From the NCBI RefSeq assembly GCF_025244865.1, contig NZ_CP104272.1, positions 1,178,001 to 1,242,000 on the forward strand: a DNA stretch of 64,000 nucleotides. Direction: 5' to 3'. This document shows, one piece after another, positions 24,782 through 33,723 of this stretch. Origin of the DNA: Arthrobacter sp. zg-Y1110. GTDB taxonomy: Bacteria; Actinomycetota; Actinomycetes; Actinomycetales; Micrococcaceae. The notes under the pieces were generated by a model. That model was not told the origin of the DNA, searched no databases, and saw only the letters and a list, made by a program, of their open reading frames with translations. Each line of letters starts with the position of its first letter. The first letter of the stretch is position 1. Both the position numbers and the translations under genes were made by a program.

Positions 24782-25411
24782 ATGTTCGTCCTCACGATCG
24801 ACCAGCGCAACAGTCAAGGCAGCGGCGACAAGGTGCCGCAGCTCCTGGCTGCCCTCGCAGACCTGCCGATGCTGCTGGCCTTCGAACGGTCGGTAGGCGA
24901 TGAAATCCAAGGCGTCTGCGACTCGGCCCAGACCGCTACCGACGCCGTTCTCCGGGTCCTGCGGGACGGTGACTGGTACGTGGGTGTCGGCGTCGGAGGG
25001 GTCCTTGAACCCCTGCCGCCCAGTCCCCGCGAAGCTGGAGGACCGGCTTTCGTGGCAGCCCGTCGGGCGGTAGACCGGGCCAAGAAAAGCGGTGACCGGC
25101 CGCCCGTCGCGGTGGAGGGATCGCCGGGTGCTCCCGAGGCGGAGGCGGTCCTGGTCCTGCTCGGCCGCCTGATCGCCGAACGCACGGACGCGGAATGGCG
25201 GATCCTGCAGCACGTGGACCCCGGCAAATGGGGTTCGCAGACTGCTGCTGCCCGTAAGCTCGGCATCAGTTCCCAAGCGGTGAGCAAGGCGGCTAGGCGG
25301 GGCGGCTGGCAGGAGGAATGGGCTGCACGGCCCGCAGCGGCAGTATTGCTGGAGCGTGCCGATGACCTCGCCGGCGGAACGGGATCAGCTCAACGAAGGA
25401 CGGATAAATGA
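24782..25411 (+). CDS. SatD-like protein with C-terminal HTH, function unknown
   Basis: A 209-residue two-part protein. The N-terminal part (about 1-105) resembles SatD-family proteins: a first strand with D7 (FVLTIDQR), then FERSVGDEIQGV (GDE at 39-41), GDWYVGVGVGG and a conserved basic helix FVAARRAVDRAKK. The strand-D / GDE layout recalls nucleotidyl-cyclase-like folds, but catalytic activity is speculative. Residues 151-178 (GSQTAAARKLGISSQAVSKAARRGGW) form a helix-turn-helix. The start is the ATG directly after a leaderless promoter. The gene overlaps the next by 4 bp. It probably regulates itself through the GTTGCAA motifs; the role is unknown. Confidence 0.8.
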   Translation: MFVLTIDQRNSQGSGDKVPQLLAALADLPMLLAFERSVGDEIQGVCDSAQTATDAVLRVLRDGDWYVGVGVGGVLEPLPPSPREAGGPAFVAARRAVDRAKKSGDRPPVAVEGSPGAPEAEAVLVLLGRLIAERTDAEWRILQHVDPGKWGSQTAAARKLGISSQAVSKAARRGGWQEEWAARPAAAVLLERADDLAGGTGSAQRRTDK

Positions 25412-25761
25412 CGATTGTGTGGGTCGTGACCGGACTCCTGGCCGCCGCGCTGCTCGGCTGGCCCGTGACCGCCGGCGTGCTGCGCCTGGCCAGCGCGGTC
25501 CAGAACCCGCCGCCTCCGCCACCGGCTGCCATCCTCCGCGGCGGGCTGGCGATCGGCGTGCTGGAACGCCTCGCGGTGGCCGCAGCGGTCCTTGCCGACG
25601 AGCCGGTGGCGATCGCCTACGTCGTCGCAGTCAAGGGACTCGGACGGTACGCCGAGCTCAAGGAGACCCCGGCGGCGGCAGAGCGCTTCATCATCGGCAC
25701 CCTGGCCTCGATGCTGTGGGCGGTGGCGGTAGCCGTTCCCATCCGGCTGCTCCTGCTCTAA
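25408..25761 (+). CDS. Small membrane protein paired with the SatD-like gene
   Basis: A 117-residue protein whose ATG overlaps the TGA of the SatD-like gene (ATGA). It has about three hydrophobic segments (2-28, about 48-70 with VLERLAVAAAVLADEPVAIA, and 94-116) separated by a Pro-rich NPPPPPP loop and the soluble stretch KGLGRYAELKETPAAAERF. I do not recognise a characterised family. Small membrane proteins adjacent to SatD-type genes recur in actinobacteria, so the two likely work together, for example as regulator and membrane effector or as sensor and regulator. That role is inference. Confidence 0.8.
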   Translation: MTIVWVVTGLLAAALLGWPVTAGVLRLASAVQNPPPPPPAAILRGGLAIGVLERLAVAAAVLADEPVAIAYVVAVKGLGRYAELKETPAAAERFIIGTLASMLWAVAVAVPIRLLLL

Positions 25762-25806
25762 TCAAGGGAGCCCGGACCGCCTTACTGCAGCAGTCCGGGC
25801 ATCCCG

Positions 25807-25812
25807 TAGGCT
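25807..25812 (+). promoter_or_regulatory. -10 element for the YciI gene, leaderless
   Basis: TAGGCT is followed by 7 nt and ATG 25820. Confidence 0.45.
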
Positions 25813-25819
25813 TGAGGAC

Positions 25820-26110
25820 ATGAGTATTTTTGCAGTTGAGTATGTCTACGACGCCGATTCGGCCGAACTCCGCGACCAGCACCGTCCTGCACACCGCCAG
25901 TGGCTGCAGCAGCTTGTGGATGAGGGACATGTCCTGTCTGCGGGCGCGTTCGTGGACGGCGCCGGAGCGCTGCTTTTGGTTGTTGCAGAGGACGAAACCG
26001 GCCTGCTTGCCCTGCTGAAGCAGGATCCGTTCGCCGTTGTCGGCGCTATTTCCGGCATGAAGACCACTGCCTGGAAACCTGCCCTCGGCGCGTTCTCCGA
26101 CCTCGCGTAG
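25820..26110 (+). CDS. YciI-like protein
   Basis: A 96-residue protein of the YciI family (ferredoxin-like alpha/beta dimer). FAVEYVYDADSAELRDQHRPAH contains the His of the RxxHR/H-like region near residue 22, and HRQWLQQLVDEGHVLSAGAF is the typical central block. Family members bind small ligands; some act in ring cleavage or dehalogenation, but the role here is unknown. It has its own leaderless promoter and is followed by a GC-rich hairpin. It is part of the DNA that separates rseP from ispG. Confidence 0.88.
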   Translation: MSIFAVEYVYDADSAELRDQHRPAHRQWLQQLVDEGHVLSAGAFVDGAGALLLVVAEDETGLLALLKQDPFAVVGAISGMKTTAWKPALGAFSDLA

Positions 26111-26141
26111 CCCTGGCGTTCTAAGCCCACAGTGATATTCG

Positions 26142-26172
26142 CCCGCCCCCAGCAGTCTCTGTCCGGGGCGGG
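26142..26172 (+). terminator. Hairpin terminator after the YciI gene
   Basis: CCCGCCCC (26142-26149) pairs with GGGGCGGG (26165-26172) across a 15-nt loop. There is no T-run, as is common in actinobacteria. A GATAAT -10-like element for ispG follows at 26174-26179. Confidence 0.55.
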
Positions 26173-26250
26173 GTGATAATAGGAAGTGCGCGTTTGAATA
26201 GCGCGCGCTTCACAGCCTAATACCTGCCGTTTCGGCACATGGAGGACGTT

Positions 26251-27417
26251 TTGACCTCGGTCAACCTTGGAATGCCAGCTGCACCGCCGCCCACGCTTGC
26301 GCCCCGCCGCAAGACCCGCCAGATCAAAGTGGGCTCCGTTGGAGTCGGCTCGGACTCGCCGATCAGCGTTCAGTCCATGACCACCACCCCCACCACGGAC
26401 ATCAACGCGACCCTGCAGCAGATCGCCGAACTGACGGCGTCCGGCTGCGATATCGTCCGCGTTGCCTGCCCCAGCGCCGATGATGCGGCCGCGCTGCCGA
26501 TCATTGCGAAGAAGTCCCAGATCCCCGTGATCGCTGACATCCACTTCCAGCCGAAGTATGTCTTCGCAGCGATCGACGCCGGCTGCGCGGCGGTACGTGT
26601 GAACCCCGGAAACATCCGAAAGTTTGACGACCAGGTCAAGCAGATCGCCAATGCCGCGAAGGACGCGGGCGTCTCCATCCGCATCGGCGTCAACGCCGGG
26701 TCCCTCGACCCGCGGCTGCTGGCCAAGTACGGCAAGGCAACGCCGGAGGCGCTGGTTGAATCCGCCGTCTGGGAAGCATCCCTCTTCGAGGAACACGACT
26801 TCCACGACTTCAAGATCTCCGTGAAGCACAATGACCCTGTGATCATGGTGCGCGCCTACGAGCTGCTGGCCGAACGCGGCGACTGGCCGCTGCACCTGGG
26901 CGTGACCGAAGCCGGTCCCGCTTTCCAGGGCACCATCAAGTCCGCCACCGCTTTCGGTGCGTTGCTGTCCAAGGGCATCGGCGACACCATCCGCGTTTCC
27001 CTCTCCGCTCCTCCCGTGGAGGAGATTAAGGTCGGAAACCAGATCCTGCAGTCGCTCAACCTGCGGCCCCGCAAGCTCGAAATCGTCTCCTGCCCGTCCT
27101 GCGGCCGCGCCCAGGTGGACGTCTACACGCTGGCCGAGCAGGTCACCGCAGGCCTCGAAGGCATGACCATCCCGCTGCGTGTTGCCGTGATGGGCTGCGT
27201 AGTAAATGGACCCGGTGAAGCGCGCGAAGCGGACCTGGGTGTAGCCTCCGGTAACGGCAAGGGCCAGATCTTTGTCAAGGGTGAAGTCATCAAGACCGTC
27301 CCCGAAGACCAGATTGTGGAGACCCTCATCGAAGAAGCGATGAGGATCGCAGAAGATATGGGAGAACCCGATGGCGAGGATGCTGGGACGGGTGGCCCCA
27401 TGGTTACCGTCAGCTAA
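26251..27417 (+). CDS. ispG: (E)-4-hydroxy-3-methylbut-2-enyl-diphosphate synthase
   Basis: A 388-residue 4Fe-4S enzyme of the MEP pathway, also known as GcpE. The TIM-barrel part includes [20 protein letters not shown] and [14 protein letters not shown]; the cluster domain includes [15 protein letters not shown] and [10 protein letters not shown], whose three cysteines (CPSC region and GC) bind the cluster. I chose TTG 26251, with ATGGAGGA as the ribosome-binding site 6 nt upstream, over the ATG at 26239 that lies within it; related proteins start MTSV. The next gene begins inside its 3' end. Confidence 0.93.
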   Translation: MTSVNLGMPAAPPPTLAPRRKTRQIKVGSVGVGSDSPISVQSMTTTPTTDINATLQQIAELTASGCDIVRVACPSADDAAALPIIAKKSQIPVIADIHFQPKYVFAAIDAGCAAVRVNPGNIRKFDDQVKQIANAAKDAGVSIRIGVNAGSLDPRLLAKYGKATPEALVESAVWEASLFEEHDFHDFKISVKHNDPVIMVRAYELLAERGDWPLHLGVTEAGPAFQGTIKSATAFGALLSKGIGDTIRVSLSAPPVEEIKVGNQILQSLNLRPRKLEIVSCPSCGRAQVDVYTLAEQVTAGLEGMTIPLRVAVMGCVVNGPGEAREADLGVASGNGKGQIFVKGEVIKTVPEDQIVETLIEEAMRIAEDMGEPDGEDAGTGGPMVTVS

Positions 27418-28276
27418 GTCCGATATCCGCAGCGCCTCCTCGAGTGCGGCGCTGCGGATCCTGCGCGACGACGACACTGTTGCACTGTGGGATCTGGCCG
27501 CCGCTGACCCGGTCGCCAACATCTTCATGCTTTCCCACTTGGAGACGGCCCGGACGGCAGCACCCACCTCGGCGGGTGGACGGATTGTGGGAGTGTTCGA
27601 CGGCGGCACGCTGATCGGTGCGTGCTGGTCCGGTGTCAATGTGGTGCCAGTTGGTCTCGATGCCGATACCGGCCCCGAGGTCGGACAGTATCTGGCCAAG
27701 TCGCGGAACCGGTTCTCGTCCATTTTCGGTCCCTCAGAGGCGGTGCTCTCCCTCTGGTCCGAACTCCGGAACGTTTCCCCGCAACCGTTCGACGTCCGTC
27801 CGGAGCAGCCGCTCCTGCAGATTGCCGAGCCCTCCGCCGTCGTTGCGGCGCCGGGACTGCGTCCCGCCCGCCTTGAAGAGCTCGATGTGCTCCTGCCCGC
27901 CTGCACGGCGATGTTCGAGGAAGAAGTAGGCTACTCGCCGGTCTCCAACGGAGACCGGCACTATCGGCAGCGGGTCAAGGGCCTGATCGAACGGCGTCAG
28001 TCGCTGGTGGACTTCGACGCCGCCGGCCGGGTGGTGTTCAAGGCCGAGCTCGGTACGGTCTCCAGTCAGGCCGTGCAGGTACAGGGTGTCTGGATGAATC
28101 CGGAATACCGGGGACAGGGGCTGAGCCGGTCCTACATGTCCGCCGTCGTTGGCGCCGCCCTGGACGTTGCCCCGGTTGTCAGCCTGTACGTGAACTCCTA
28201 TAACGCTCCGGCCCGTGCCACGTATGAGGCCGTCGGCTTCAATCAGGTGGGTACCTTCGCGACCATCCTGTTCTAG
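27371..28276 (+). CDS. GNAT-family acetyltransferase with N-terminal DUF4081
   Basis: A 301-residue protein. The N-terminal half (about 25-145) is a DUF4081-type domain ([20 protein letters not shown]). The C-terminal half is a GNAT fold with the acetyl-CoA motif [20 protein letters not shown] (about 236-255) and [18 protein letters not shown]. It starts at ATG 27371, overlapping ispG by 47 bp, with GGGAG upstream. In M. tuberculosis Rv2867c occupies the same place after gcpE. Substrate unknown; the conserved linkage to isoprenoid genes is suggestive only. Confidence 0.92.
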   Translation: MARMLGRVAPWLPSAKSDIRSASSSAALRILRDDDTVALWDLAAADPVANIFMLSHLETARTAAPTSAGGRIVGVFDGGTLIGACWSGVNVVPVGLDADTGPEVGQYLAKSRNRFSSIFGPSEAVLSLWSELRNVSPQPFDVRPEQPLLQIAEPSAVVAAPGLRPARLEELDVLLPACTAMFEEEVGYSPVSNGDRHYRQRVKGLIERRQSLVDFDAAGRVVFKAELGTVSSQAVQVQGVWMNPEYRGQGLSRSYMSAVVGAALDVAPVVSLYVNSYNAPARATYEAVGFNQVGTFATILF

Positions 28277-28462
28277 CCTGCCCTGCCCGGTCTGGTCGGC
28301 GCAGTGTCCGGAATGCCGTAGGCTCTGGGGCACGCACTCGGCACGCACTCGGCACGGGGGAGCAGGTGCAGTGCGCCTGGCGGCACCCCCGCAGCCCCGT
28401 CCCGAGGTGCAGGCGCGGCCAGGCACCCTGTCCGCCGACAACGACGTTGGGGGATCAACAAG

Positions 28463-29296
28463 ATGGCTGCTTTCACCACAAAAACAACAAGATCCGCATT
28501 CCGGGCCGGATCCCGGCGGGCAGGAGCCGCAGGTGCGGGTCTGGTGCTGGCCTTGGTCCTCACCGGCTGTGGAGGAGGCGATGAGCCTGCTGCCCGGGAC
28601 GGCGGAGCCGCCACCGAAAGCGGGAAGCCGTCGCCGTCGAAGCCCGCGAAGTCAGCCAAATCAGCGAAGCCGTCCCCGTCCGCCACGACCAAGGGTGCCG
28701 CTGGAACCGGTGCGGGTGCACTCAGCGGCGCGGAGCTGGCCGCCGTCCTGAGCGAGGTGAACACCGATCTGGACATCGGCGGCACTGTGCTGGAAGAGGC
28801 ACAGCTGAAGCAGAACACGGCCCAGGGCGTGGAGGCCCTGAAGGGTGTCGAGTACAGCCCCTGCAACCCGACCGAAGGCATAGATCCGACTAAGGCTCTC
28901 CGCGAGGCCAGTATGGGTGCCTTGGCTATCGAGGGCAACGCCCCGGGCATGCCGGACACCATCTCCGTCATCAGCTGGTCCAGTGAGGAGGCCGTTGCGG
29001 AAGAATCCAAGATGAGTAAGCGGCAGTTCGCGTCCTGCCCCGAGTACAGCCTGACCGCCAACGGGCGGACAGTTTCCCTGGCTGGTGAAGCGCTTGACAT
29101 GCCTACCGTCGGCGACGCGTCGCAGGCATACGTCACCCGCCAGAGCATCGACGGCGTCGCGCAGACCTCGGTGGTACTGACTGCTTGGTCCGGCACGAGT
29201 TCAGTCCAGATCACCCTCCACGAGGCCGACCCCCAGGACAGCATTCGCTACGTTGCTCGGATCCTCGAAGAGGTATTGGACCGTGTGGAGGGCTAG
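28463..29296 (+). CDS. Putative lipoprotein with secreted C-terminal domain
   Basis: A 277-residue protein. A basic N-terminus and hydrophobic stretch (about 20-35) end in the lipobox LTGC at residues 33-36, followed by a Ser/Pro/Lys-rich linker (about 37-90). The globular C-terminal part (about 95-277) has cysteines in SPCNPTEG and FASCPEYSL that could pair, and ends in SGTSSVQITLHEADPQDS. No enzyme motif is visible. The fold may resemble ligand-binding domains such as the PknH sensor type, which is only a guess. The 186 bp upstream hold an 11-bp repeat GGCACGCACTC at about 28329-28356. A paralogous gene follows. Confidence 0.82.
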   Translation: MAAFTTKTTRSAFRAGSRRAGAAGAGLVLALVLTGCGGGDEPAARDGGAATESGKPSPSKPAKSAKSAKPSPSATTKGAAGTGAGALSGAELAAVLSEVNTDLDIGGTVLEEAQLKQNTAQGVEALKGVEYSPCNPTEGIDPTKALREASMGALAIEGNAPGMPDTISVISWSSEEAVAEESKMSKRQFASCPEYSLTANGRTVSLAGEALDMPTVGDASQAYVTRQSIDGVAQTSVVLTAWSGTSSVQITLHEADPQDSIRYVARILEEVLDRVEG

Positions 29297-29360
29297 CGCC
29301 GATTTAGGGTGAGCGGGATCACGTGGTTAGGATTCTCAGTGGACTTCCTATCCGGAAGCC

Positions 29361-29888
29361 ATGGCACCAATGTCGGCAGCAATCGGCAACGATGAGACGG
29401 TGCGTCCGGACATGATGAGCGCCGTCGATCCCCTGGAAGGCATCACCATCGCGCCGGCAGCCTGTGACGTGCTGGCCTCGACGAACATCAACAAGGTGCT
29501 GGACAACGCCTATATTGCAATCCTGCTGCTCAACGAGACCGATTCACTGACAGTCGTCAGCCACTCGGACCCGGCCGTCCTGGAGAAGCAGGTCGTGGAC
29601 AACGACAAGCTGTTGGGCGAATGCGCCCAGTACACCATGGAAGGTCCGGGAGGACAGGCGACGGTGGTCAATGAAGGCATTGACGCGTCGACTGACGCGG
29701 ATACCACCCAGGCCTTCCACTCGATCACGACCAACGGAACCATCGAGGAAGGCATCACCCAGGTTGCAGCCGCCAGCGGCACCACGAATATCGCAGCCCG
29801 GTTCGTGAATGCTTCCGATCCCGAGGCTTCCGTAGCCGAGGCCGAGGAGATCATCAACGCGGTGTACGCCGAGCTGGAAAAGAAGTAG
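29361..29888 (+). CDS. Paralogue of the upstream lipoprotein, lacking a signal peptide
   Basis: A 175-residue protein that matches the globular half of the preceding lipoprotein in layout: a cysteine near the start (APAACDVL), an ILLLNETDSLTVV strand, a second cysteine followed by a tyrosine (GECAQYTM), SGTTNIAARFVNASDPEAS and a final acidic helix. Upstream in frame a stop occurs at 29328-29330, so no signal peptide or lipobox can be attached. It is either a 5'-truncated duplicate or a cytoplasmic variant; the exposed cysteine pair favours truncation. The first ATG is used, but a ribosome-binding site is not evident. Confidence 0.6.
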   Translation: MAPMSAAIGNDETVRPDMMSAVDPLEGITIAPAACDVLASTNINKVLDNAYIAILLLNETDSLTVVSHSDPAVLEKQVVDNDKLLGECAQYTMEGPGGQATVVNEGIDASTDADTTQAFHSITTNGTIEEGITQVAAASGTTNIAARFVNASDPEASVAEAEEIINAVYAELEKK

Positions 29889-29918
29889 CCGGCGCTTCAC
29901 CCCGCGTGACACGATTCC

Positions 29919-29955
29919 GGCGGGGCCGGACCTGCACTGCAGGTCCGGCCCCGCC
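29919..29955 (+). terminator. Strong hairpin terminator before proS
   Basis: A perfect 18-bp stem (29919-29936 with 29938-29955), including GGGGCCGGACCTGCA and its complement, with a 1-nt nominal loop. There is no T-run. Confidence 0.7.
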
Positions 29956-30059
29956 GTCGTCGTACGCCTGTCAGGTATCGACAGCCGGGCGCGTTAGATT
30001 AGTAGGGCATACATTCTTGAGCAGATGCAGCCGACTGGCTGCAGAAACGGATTCCCAGC

Positions 30060-31859
30060 GTGGTCCTTCGACTTTCCACCCTTTTCCTGCGCACCCTGCG
30101 CGAAGACCCGGCCGACGCCGACGTCGCCAGCCACCGGCTCCTGGTCCGTGCCGGCTACATCCGCCGGGCCGCGCCGGGCATCTACTCCTGGCTGCCGCTG
30201 GGCCTGCGGGTGCTGGGCAAGGTGGAGAACATCATCCGTGAGGAAATGGCCGCCATCGGCGCCCAGGAAGTGCACTTCCCGGCGCTGCTGCCGCGTGAGC
30301 CGTACGAAACCTCCAACCGCTGGACGGAATACGGCGAGAACCTGTTCCGCCTGCAGGACCGCAAGGGTGCCGACTACCTGCTGGCACCGACCCATGAGGA
30401 AATGTTCACCCTCCTGGTCAAGGACCTCTACAACTCCTACAAGGACCTCCCGGTGTCCCTGTTCCAGATCCAGACCAAGTACCGCGACGAGGCACGGCCG
30501 CGCGCCGGCCTGCTCCGCGGCCGCGAGTTCATCATGAAGGACTCCTACTCCTTCGACATGGATGACGAAGGGCTGGACGCCAGCTACCAGGCGCACCGCG
30601 AGGCCTACCTGCGCATCTTCGAGCGCCTGGGCTTGGAAATCGTCGTCGTTTCGGCTGTCTCCGGTGCCATGGGCGGGTCCAAGAGCGAGGAGTTCCTGCA
30701 CCCGATGGCCGTGGGTGAAGACACCTACGTGCGCTCGGCCGGCGGCTACGCTGCCAACGTCGAAGCCGTCACCACCGTGGTTCCCGCGGACATCGATTAC
30801 ACCGGCGCGCCGGCAGCCCGCGTGGTGGACACTCCCGACACCCCCACCATTGAAACCCTCGTGAACGACGTCAACGCCCGGTTCCCGTGCGAAGCAGGCG
30901 AATGGTCTGCTGCGGACACCCTGAAGAACGTGGTCCTGGCCGTCACCCTGCCCACCGGGGAACGCCGCATTGTGGTTGTCGGCGTTCCGGGCGACCGCGC
31001 CGTCGACCTCAAGCGCATTGAAGCCAACATCAGCTCCCACGTAGGAATGGGCGGCGAGCTGGCCGTCGACGCCGCCACGGACGAAGACCTCAAGAAGCAC
31101 CCGGGTCTGGTCAAGGGGTACATCGGCCCGGGCCTGAGCACCGACGAGCCTGTCCTGGGCACCGAATCCGCCACCGGCCTGCTGTACCTCGTGGATCCCC
31201 GCGTGGTCACCGGCACCAGCTGGATCACCGGCGCCAACGAGTCCGGCAAGCACGTCATCGGCCTGGTCGCAGGGCGCGATTTCACCTGGGACGGCACCAT
31301 TGAGGCCGTTGAGGTCCGCGAAGGCGACGAGGCTCCGGACGGCTCCGGCCCGCTCGAAGCAGCCCGCGGCATCGAAATGGGCCACATCTTCCAGCTCGGC
31401 CGCAAGTACGCCGATGCCCTGGGCCTGAAGGTCCTGGACCGCAACGGCAAGCTGGCCACGGTCACCATGGGTTCCTACGGCGTCGGCGTGACCCGCGCCG
31501 TCGCTGCCCTTGCCGAATCCCACCACGACGACAAGGGGATCATCTGGCCCCGCGCGGTGGCACCGGCCGATGTACACGTGGTGGCCACGGGCCGCGGCTC
31601 CGAGATTTTCGACGCCGCCGCCCAGCTGTCCGAAGAGCTCGAGGCTGCGGGACTGGAAGTCATCTATGACGACCGTCCCAAGGTGTCCCCGGGCGTGAAG
31701 TTCGGCGACGCGGAACTCATCGGCGTCCCGACCATCCTGGTGGTCGGGCGCGGGCTGGCGGACGGCGTTGTGGAAATCAAGGACCGTGCCACCGGGAACG
31801 CCGAAAACGTTCCTGTTGCTGAAGCGGTGGAGTACGTGCGCCGCGCCGCAGCGCAGTAG
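30060..31859 (+). CDS. proS: Prolyl-tRNA synthetase, bacterial type
   Basis: A full-length 599-residue class II synthetase that charges tRNA-Pro. The opening [20 protein letters not shown] and [17 protein letters not shown] are typical. Motif 2 lies in [20 protein letters not shown] (about 140-159), a long editing insertion domain follows (about 225-395), and motif 3 is in [17 protein letters not shown], before the anticodon-binding domain ([16 protein letters not shown]). GTG 30060 fits the family N-terminus. The TauE-like gene begins 6 bp downstream. No T-box is seen upstream. Confidence 0.95.
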   Translation: MVLRLSTLFLRTLREDPADADVASHRLLVRAGYIRRAAPGIYSWLPLGLRVLGKVENIIREEMAAIGAQEVHFPALLPREPYETSNRWTEYGENLFRLQDRKGADYLLAPTHEEMFTLLVKDLYNSYKDLPVSLFQIQTKYRDEARPRAGLLRGREFIMKDSYSFDMDDEGLDASYQAHREAYLRIFERLGLEIVVVSAVSGAMGGSKSEEFLHPMAVGEDTYVRSAGGYAANVEAVTTVVPADIDYTGAPAARVVDTPDTPTIETLVNDVNARFPCEAGEWSAADTLKNVVLAVTLPTGERRIVVVGVPGDRAVDLKRIEANISSHVGMGGELAVDAATDEDLKKHPGLVKGYIGPGLSTDEPVLGTESATGLLYLVDPRVVTGTSWITGANESGKHVIGLVAGRDFTWDGTIEAVEVREGDEAPDGSGPLEAARGIEMGHIFQLGRKYADALGLKVLDRNGKLATVTMGSYGVGVTRAVAALAESHHDDKGIIWPRAVAPADVHVVATGRGSEIFDAAAQLSEELEAAGLEVIYDDRPKVSPGVKFGDAELIGVPTILVVGRGLADGVVEIKDRATGNAENVPVAEAVEYVRRAAAQ

Positions 31860-31865
31860 CCCTTC

Positions 31866-32663
31866 GTGGTCTCCGGTCTCGAGGAGGTCACGCTTGCCAC
31901 CATCGCTCTTGTGGTGGTGGCAGGCCTGGCCGCCGGCTGGGTGGATGCAGTGGTGGGCGGCGGCGGGCTGATCCAGCTTCCCGCGCTCCTCCTCGTACCG
32001 GGGATCAGCCCGGTCCAGGCCTTGGCCACCAATAAGATGGGCTCCATTTTCGGCACTACCACCAGTGCCGTGACCTATTATCGGCGAGCCCATCCGGACC
32101 TGCGGACGGCGCTGCCGATGGCGGGCATCGCCTTGGCCGGGAGCTTCGGCGGGGCCATCCTGGCCGCCTCGCTCCCGTCGTCGGTCTTCAAACCCATCAT
32201 CGTGGTGGCGCTTGTGGCGGTCGCGGTGTTCACTGCAACCAAGCCCACCGTCGGCGAGCTGACGAAACTGCGCCACACCGGGCGCCGCCACTACGGCACC
32301 GCCGCCGGTATCGGCCTGGTGATCGGCTTCTACGACGGACTGATCGGCCCGGGGACCGGTTCCTTCCTGATCATTGCCATGGTCACCCTGCTCGGGTACA
32401 ACTTCCTCGCCGCCAGCGCCAAGGCCAAGATCGTGAACATGGCGACCAACCTCGGGGCCCTGGCATTTTTCCTTCCGAACGGATCGCTGCTCTGGGGGCT
32501 GGGCCTGGTGCTCGGCTTCGCGAATATGATCGGCGGCTATCTCGGTGCCCGGATGGCGGTAAAGCAGGGCAGCAAATTCATCCGGATAGTTTTCCTGGTG
32601 GTCGTTGCCGCCCTGATCGTCAAGCTTGGCCACGACGTCTGGGTGGAGAACATCCGCGCCTAG
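31866..32663 (+). CDS. TauE/SafE-family sulfite exporter-like membrane protein
   Basis: A 265-residue membrane protein with about eight helices and the family signature GWVDAVVGGGGLIQLPALLL (about residues 23-42), repeated in diverged form as GFYDGLIGPGTGSFLIIAM (about 154-172). The family exports sulfite, sulfoacetate or related anions, but substrate cannot be assigned from sequence. GTG start 6 bp after proS, so probably co-transcribed with it. Its TAG shares the CTAG 32660-32663 with the convergent kinase-like gene, so the two genes end on each other. Confidence 0.9.
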   Translation: MVSGLEEVTLATIALVVVAGLAAGWVDAVVGGGGLIQLPALLLVPGISPVQALATNKMGSIFGTTTSAVTYYRRAHPDLRTALPMAGIALAGSFGGAILAASLPSSVFKPIIVVALVAVAVFTATKPTVGELTKLRHTGRRHYGTAAGIGLVIGFYDGLIGPGTGSFLIIAMVTLLGYNFLAASAKAKIVNMATNLGALAFFLPNGSLLWGLGLVLGFANMIGGYLGARMAVKQGSKFIRIVFLVVVAALIVKLGHDVWVENIRA

Positions 32664-33646
32664 GCGGCCGGCAGCTCCTGCACCGGCGGAATGCCCGGAT
32701 GCCGCCGGCCGGTCAGTGCCGATGCCACCCAGACGGACCGCTGGGCGTCCCCGTGCTGGCCTTCGCGCACGTAATCCAGAGCATTGGTCACCTCACGCAG
32801 GACGCTCCAGTCCAGGGCCGCGTCCCGGTCCAGGCCCGCGGCGGTGCACAGCCCGTCCAGCCGTGCCAGCAGCGCCTCCTCCGGTGCCGAGGCATCCAGA
32901 TCATGCAGGCGGTTCCACAGCATCGGAGCCACGGCGTACTCGGCCTCGCCGAAGACCGCCTGCGGGTCGATGGCGGCGTAGTCACCGGATTGTCCGGGAC
33001 GGGCCAGGACGTTGGCATAGTGCAGGTCCGCGTGGACCAGGACGTCCCGGCCGGACCGCCTTCCCACCGCGCCGCGGGTCTGGCAGACCTCCAGCGCGGC
33101 CTCCAGCAGCCAGCGTTCAAACGGACGCCCCAGGGCGTCCCACTCCGCGGGCAGCTCGTCCGAGAGCTGCTCGGCGTGCTGGGCGAGGGAGGGGACAGCG
33201 GCCCAGTGGGGTGAATCGGATTCCGGCAGGCTCAGCCGGCGCACGAGCGCACCCCAGACCCGCACGGCAGTGTCCATGTCCACGGACAGCAGTGTGCGGT
33301 CAGGGTCGAGGCGTTCCAGGACCAGGCAGGTTCCGGCCGCGTCCCGGTCCAGCAGCCGTACGGCCCCTCTGCCGTCCCACAGGGCCAGGGCAGCCGTCTC
33401 GGTGGCTGCTTCCGGATGCGGAAACGGGAACTTCAACACAGCGGGGCTGCCGTCGGTGGAACGCACGGGCAGCACCAGTGCTCCGTGCCCGTGCCAGGGT
33501 GCGGCCCCGGGCGGATCCGGAACGAGCCGGAAAGCGGCCAGGCTGGTCTCCACCAGTCCGGGCAGGTCCGCCAGCCAGGTACGGCCGTCCCGGGTGCCCA
33601 GGTAGCGTCGGCGCAGGGCCTCAGGTACGACGACGGCGGGTGCCAT
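32660..33646 (-). CDS. Aminoglycoside/hydroxyurea phosphotransferase-like kinase
   Basis: A 328-residue kinase-like protein of the APH(6)/hydroxyurea kinase type. The catalytic loop LVHADLHYANVLA has D207 and N212, and the metal-binding D227 is in AAIDPQAVFGEAEYAVAPML. The N-lobe lysine is in AVLKFPFPHPEAATE. It could phosphorylate an aminoglycoside such as streptomycin or an unrelated metabolite; chromosomal members are often uncharacterised. Resistance should not be assumed. It is a single gene, tail to tail with the TauE-like gene. Confidence 0.88.
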   Translation of the reverse strand: MAPAVVVPEALRRRYLGTRDGRTWLADLPGLVETSLAAFRLVPDPPGAAPWHGHGALVLPVRSTDGSPAVLKFPFPHPEAATETAALALWDGRGAVRLLDRDAAGTCLVLERLDPDRTLLSVDMDTAVRVWGALVRRLSLPESDSPHWAAVPSLAQHAEQLSDELPAEWDALGRPFERWLLEAALEVCQTRGAVGRRSGRDVLVHADLHYANVLARPGQSGDYAAIDPQAVFGEAEYAVAPMLWNRLHDLDASAPEEALLARLDGLCTAAGLDRDAALDWSVLREVTNALDYVREGQHGDAQRSVWVASALTGRRHPGIPPVQELPAA

Positions 33647-33723
33647 GCAGTTCTCCTAGCAGGTTGCAGCTACGGTTGCGGCGGGGTGGCGGCCGCCGGA
33701 ACGGGGGAGTGCGTGCCGAAGGA

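Noticed and set aside
29309..29322. Possible CRP/GlxR site GTGA-GCGGGA-TCAC
   Set aside because: The outer positions deviate from the consensus and the downstream gene looks truncated; weaker than the sites at 4273 and 7012.
29956..30059. T-box or other tRNA-sensing leader before proS
   Set aside because: No T-box sequence, specifier stem or antiterminator pair is visible in this short region.
29994..32633. 879-codon open frame on the minus strand opposite proS
   Set aside because: High-GC third positions leave long antisense frames open. The plus-strand product is an unmistakable full-length prolyl-tRNA synthetase followed by a TauE-like protein.
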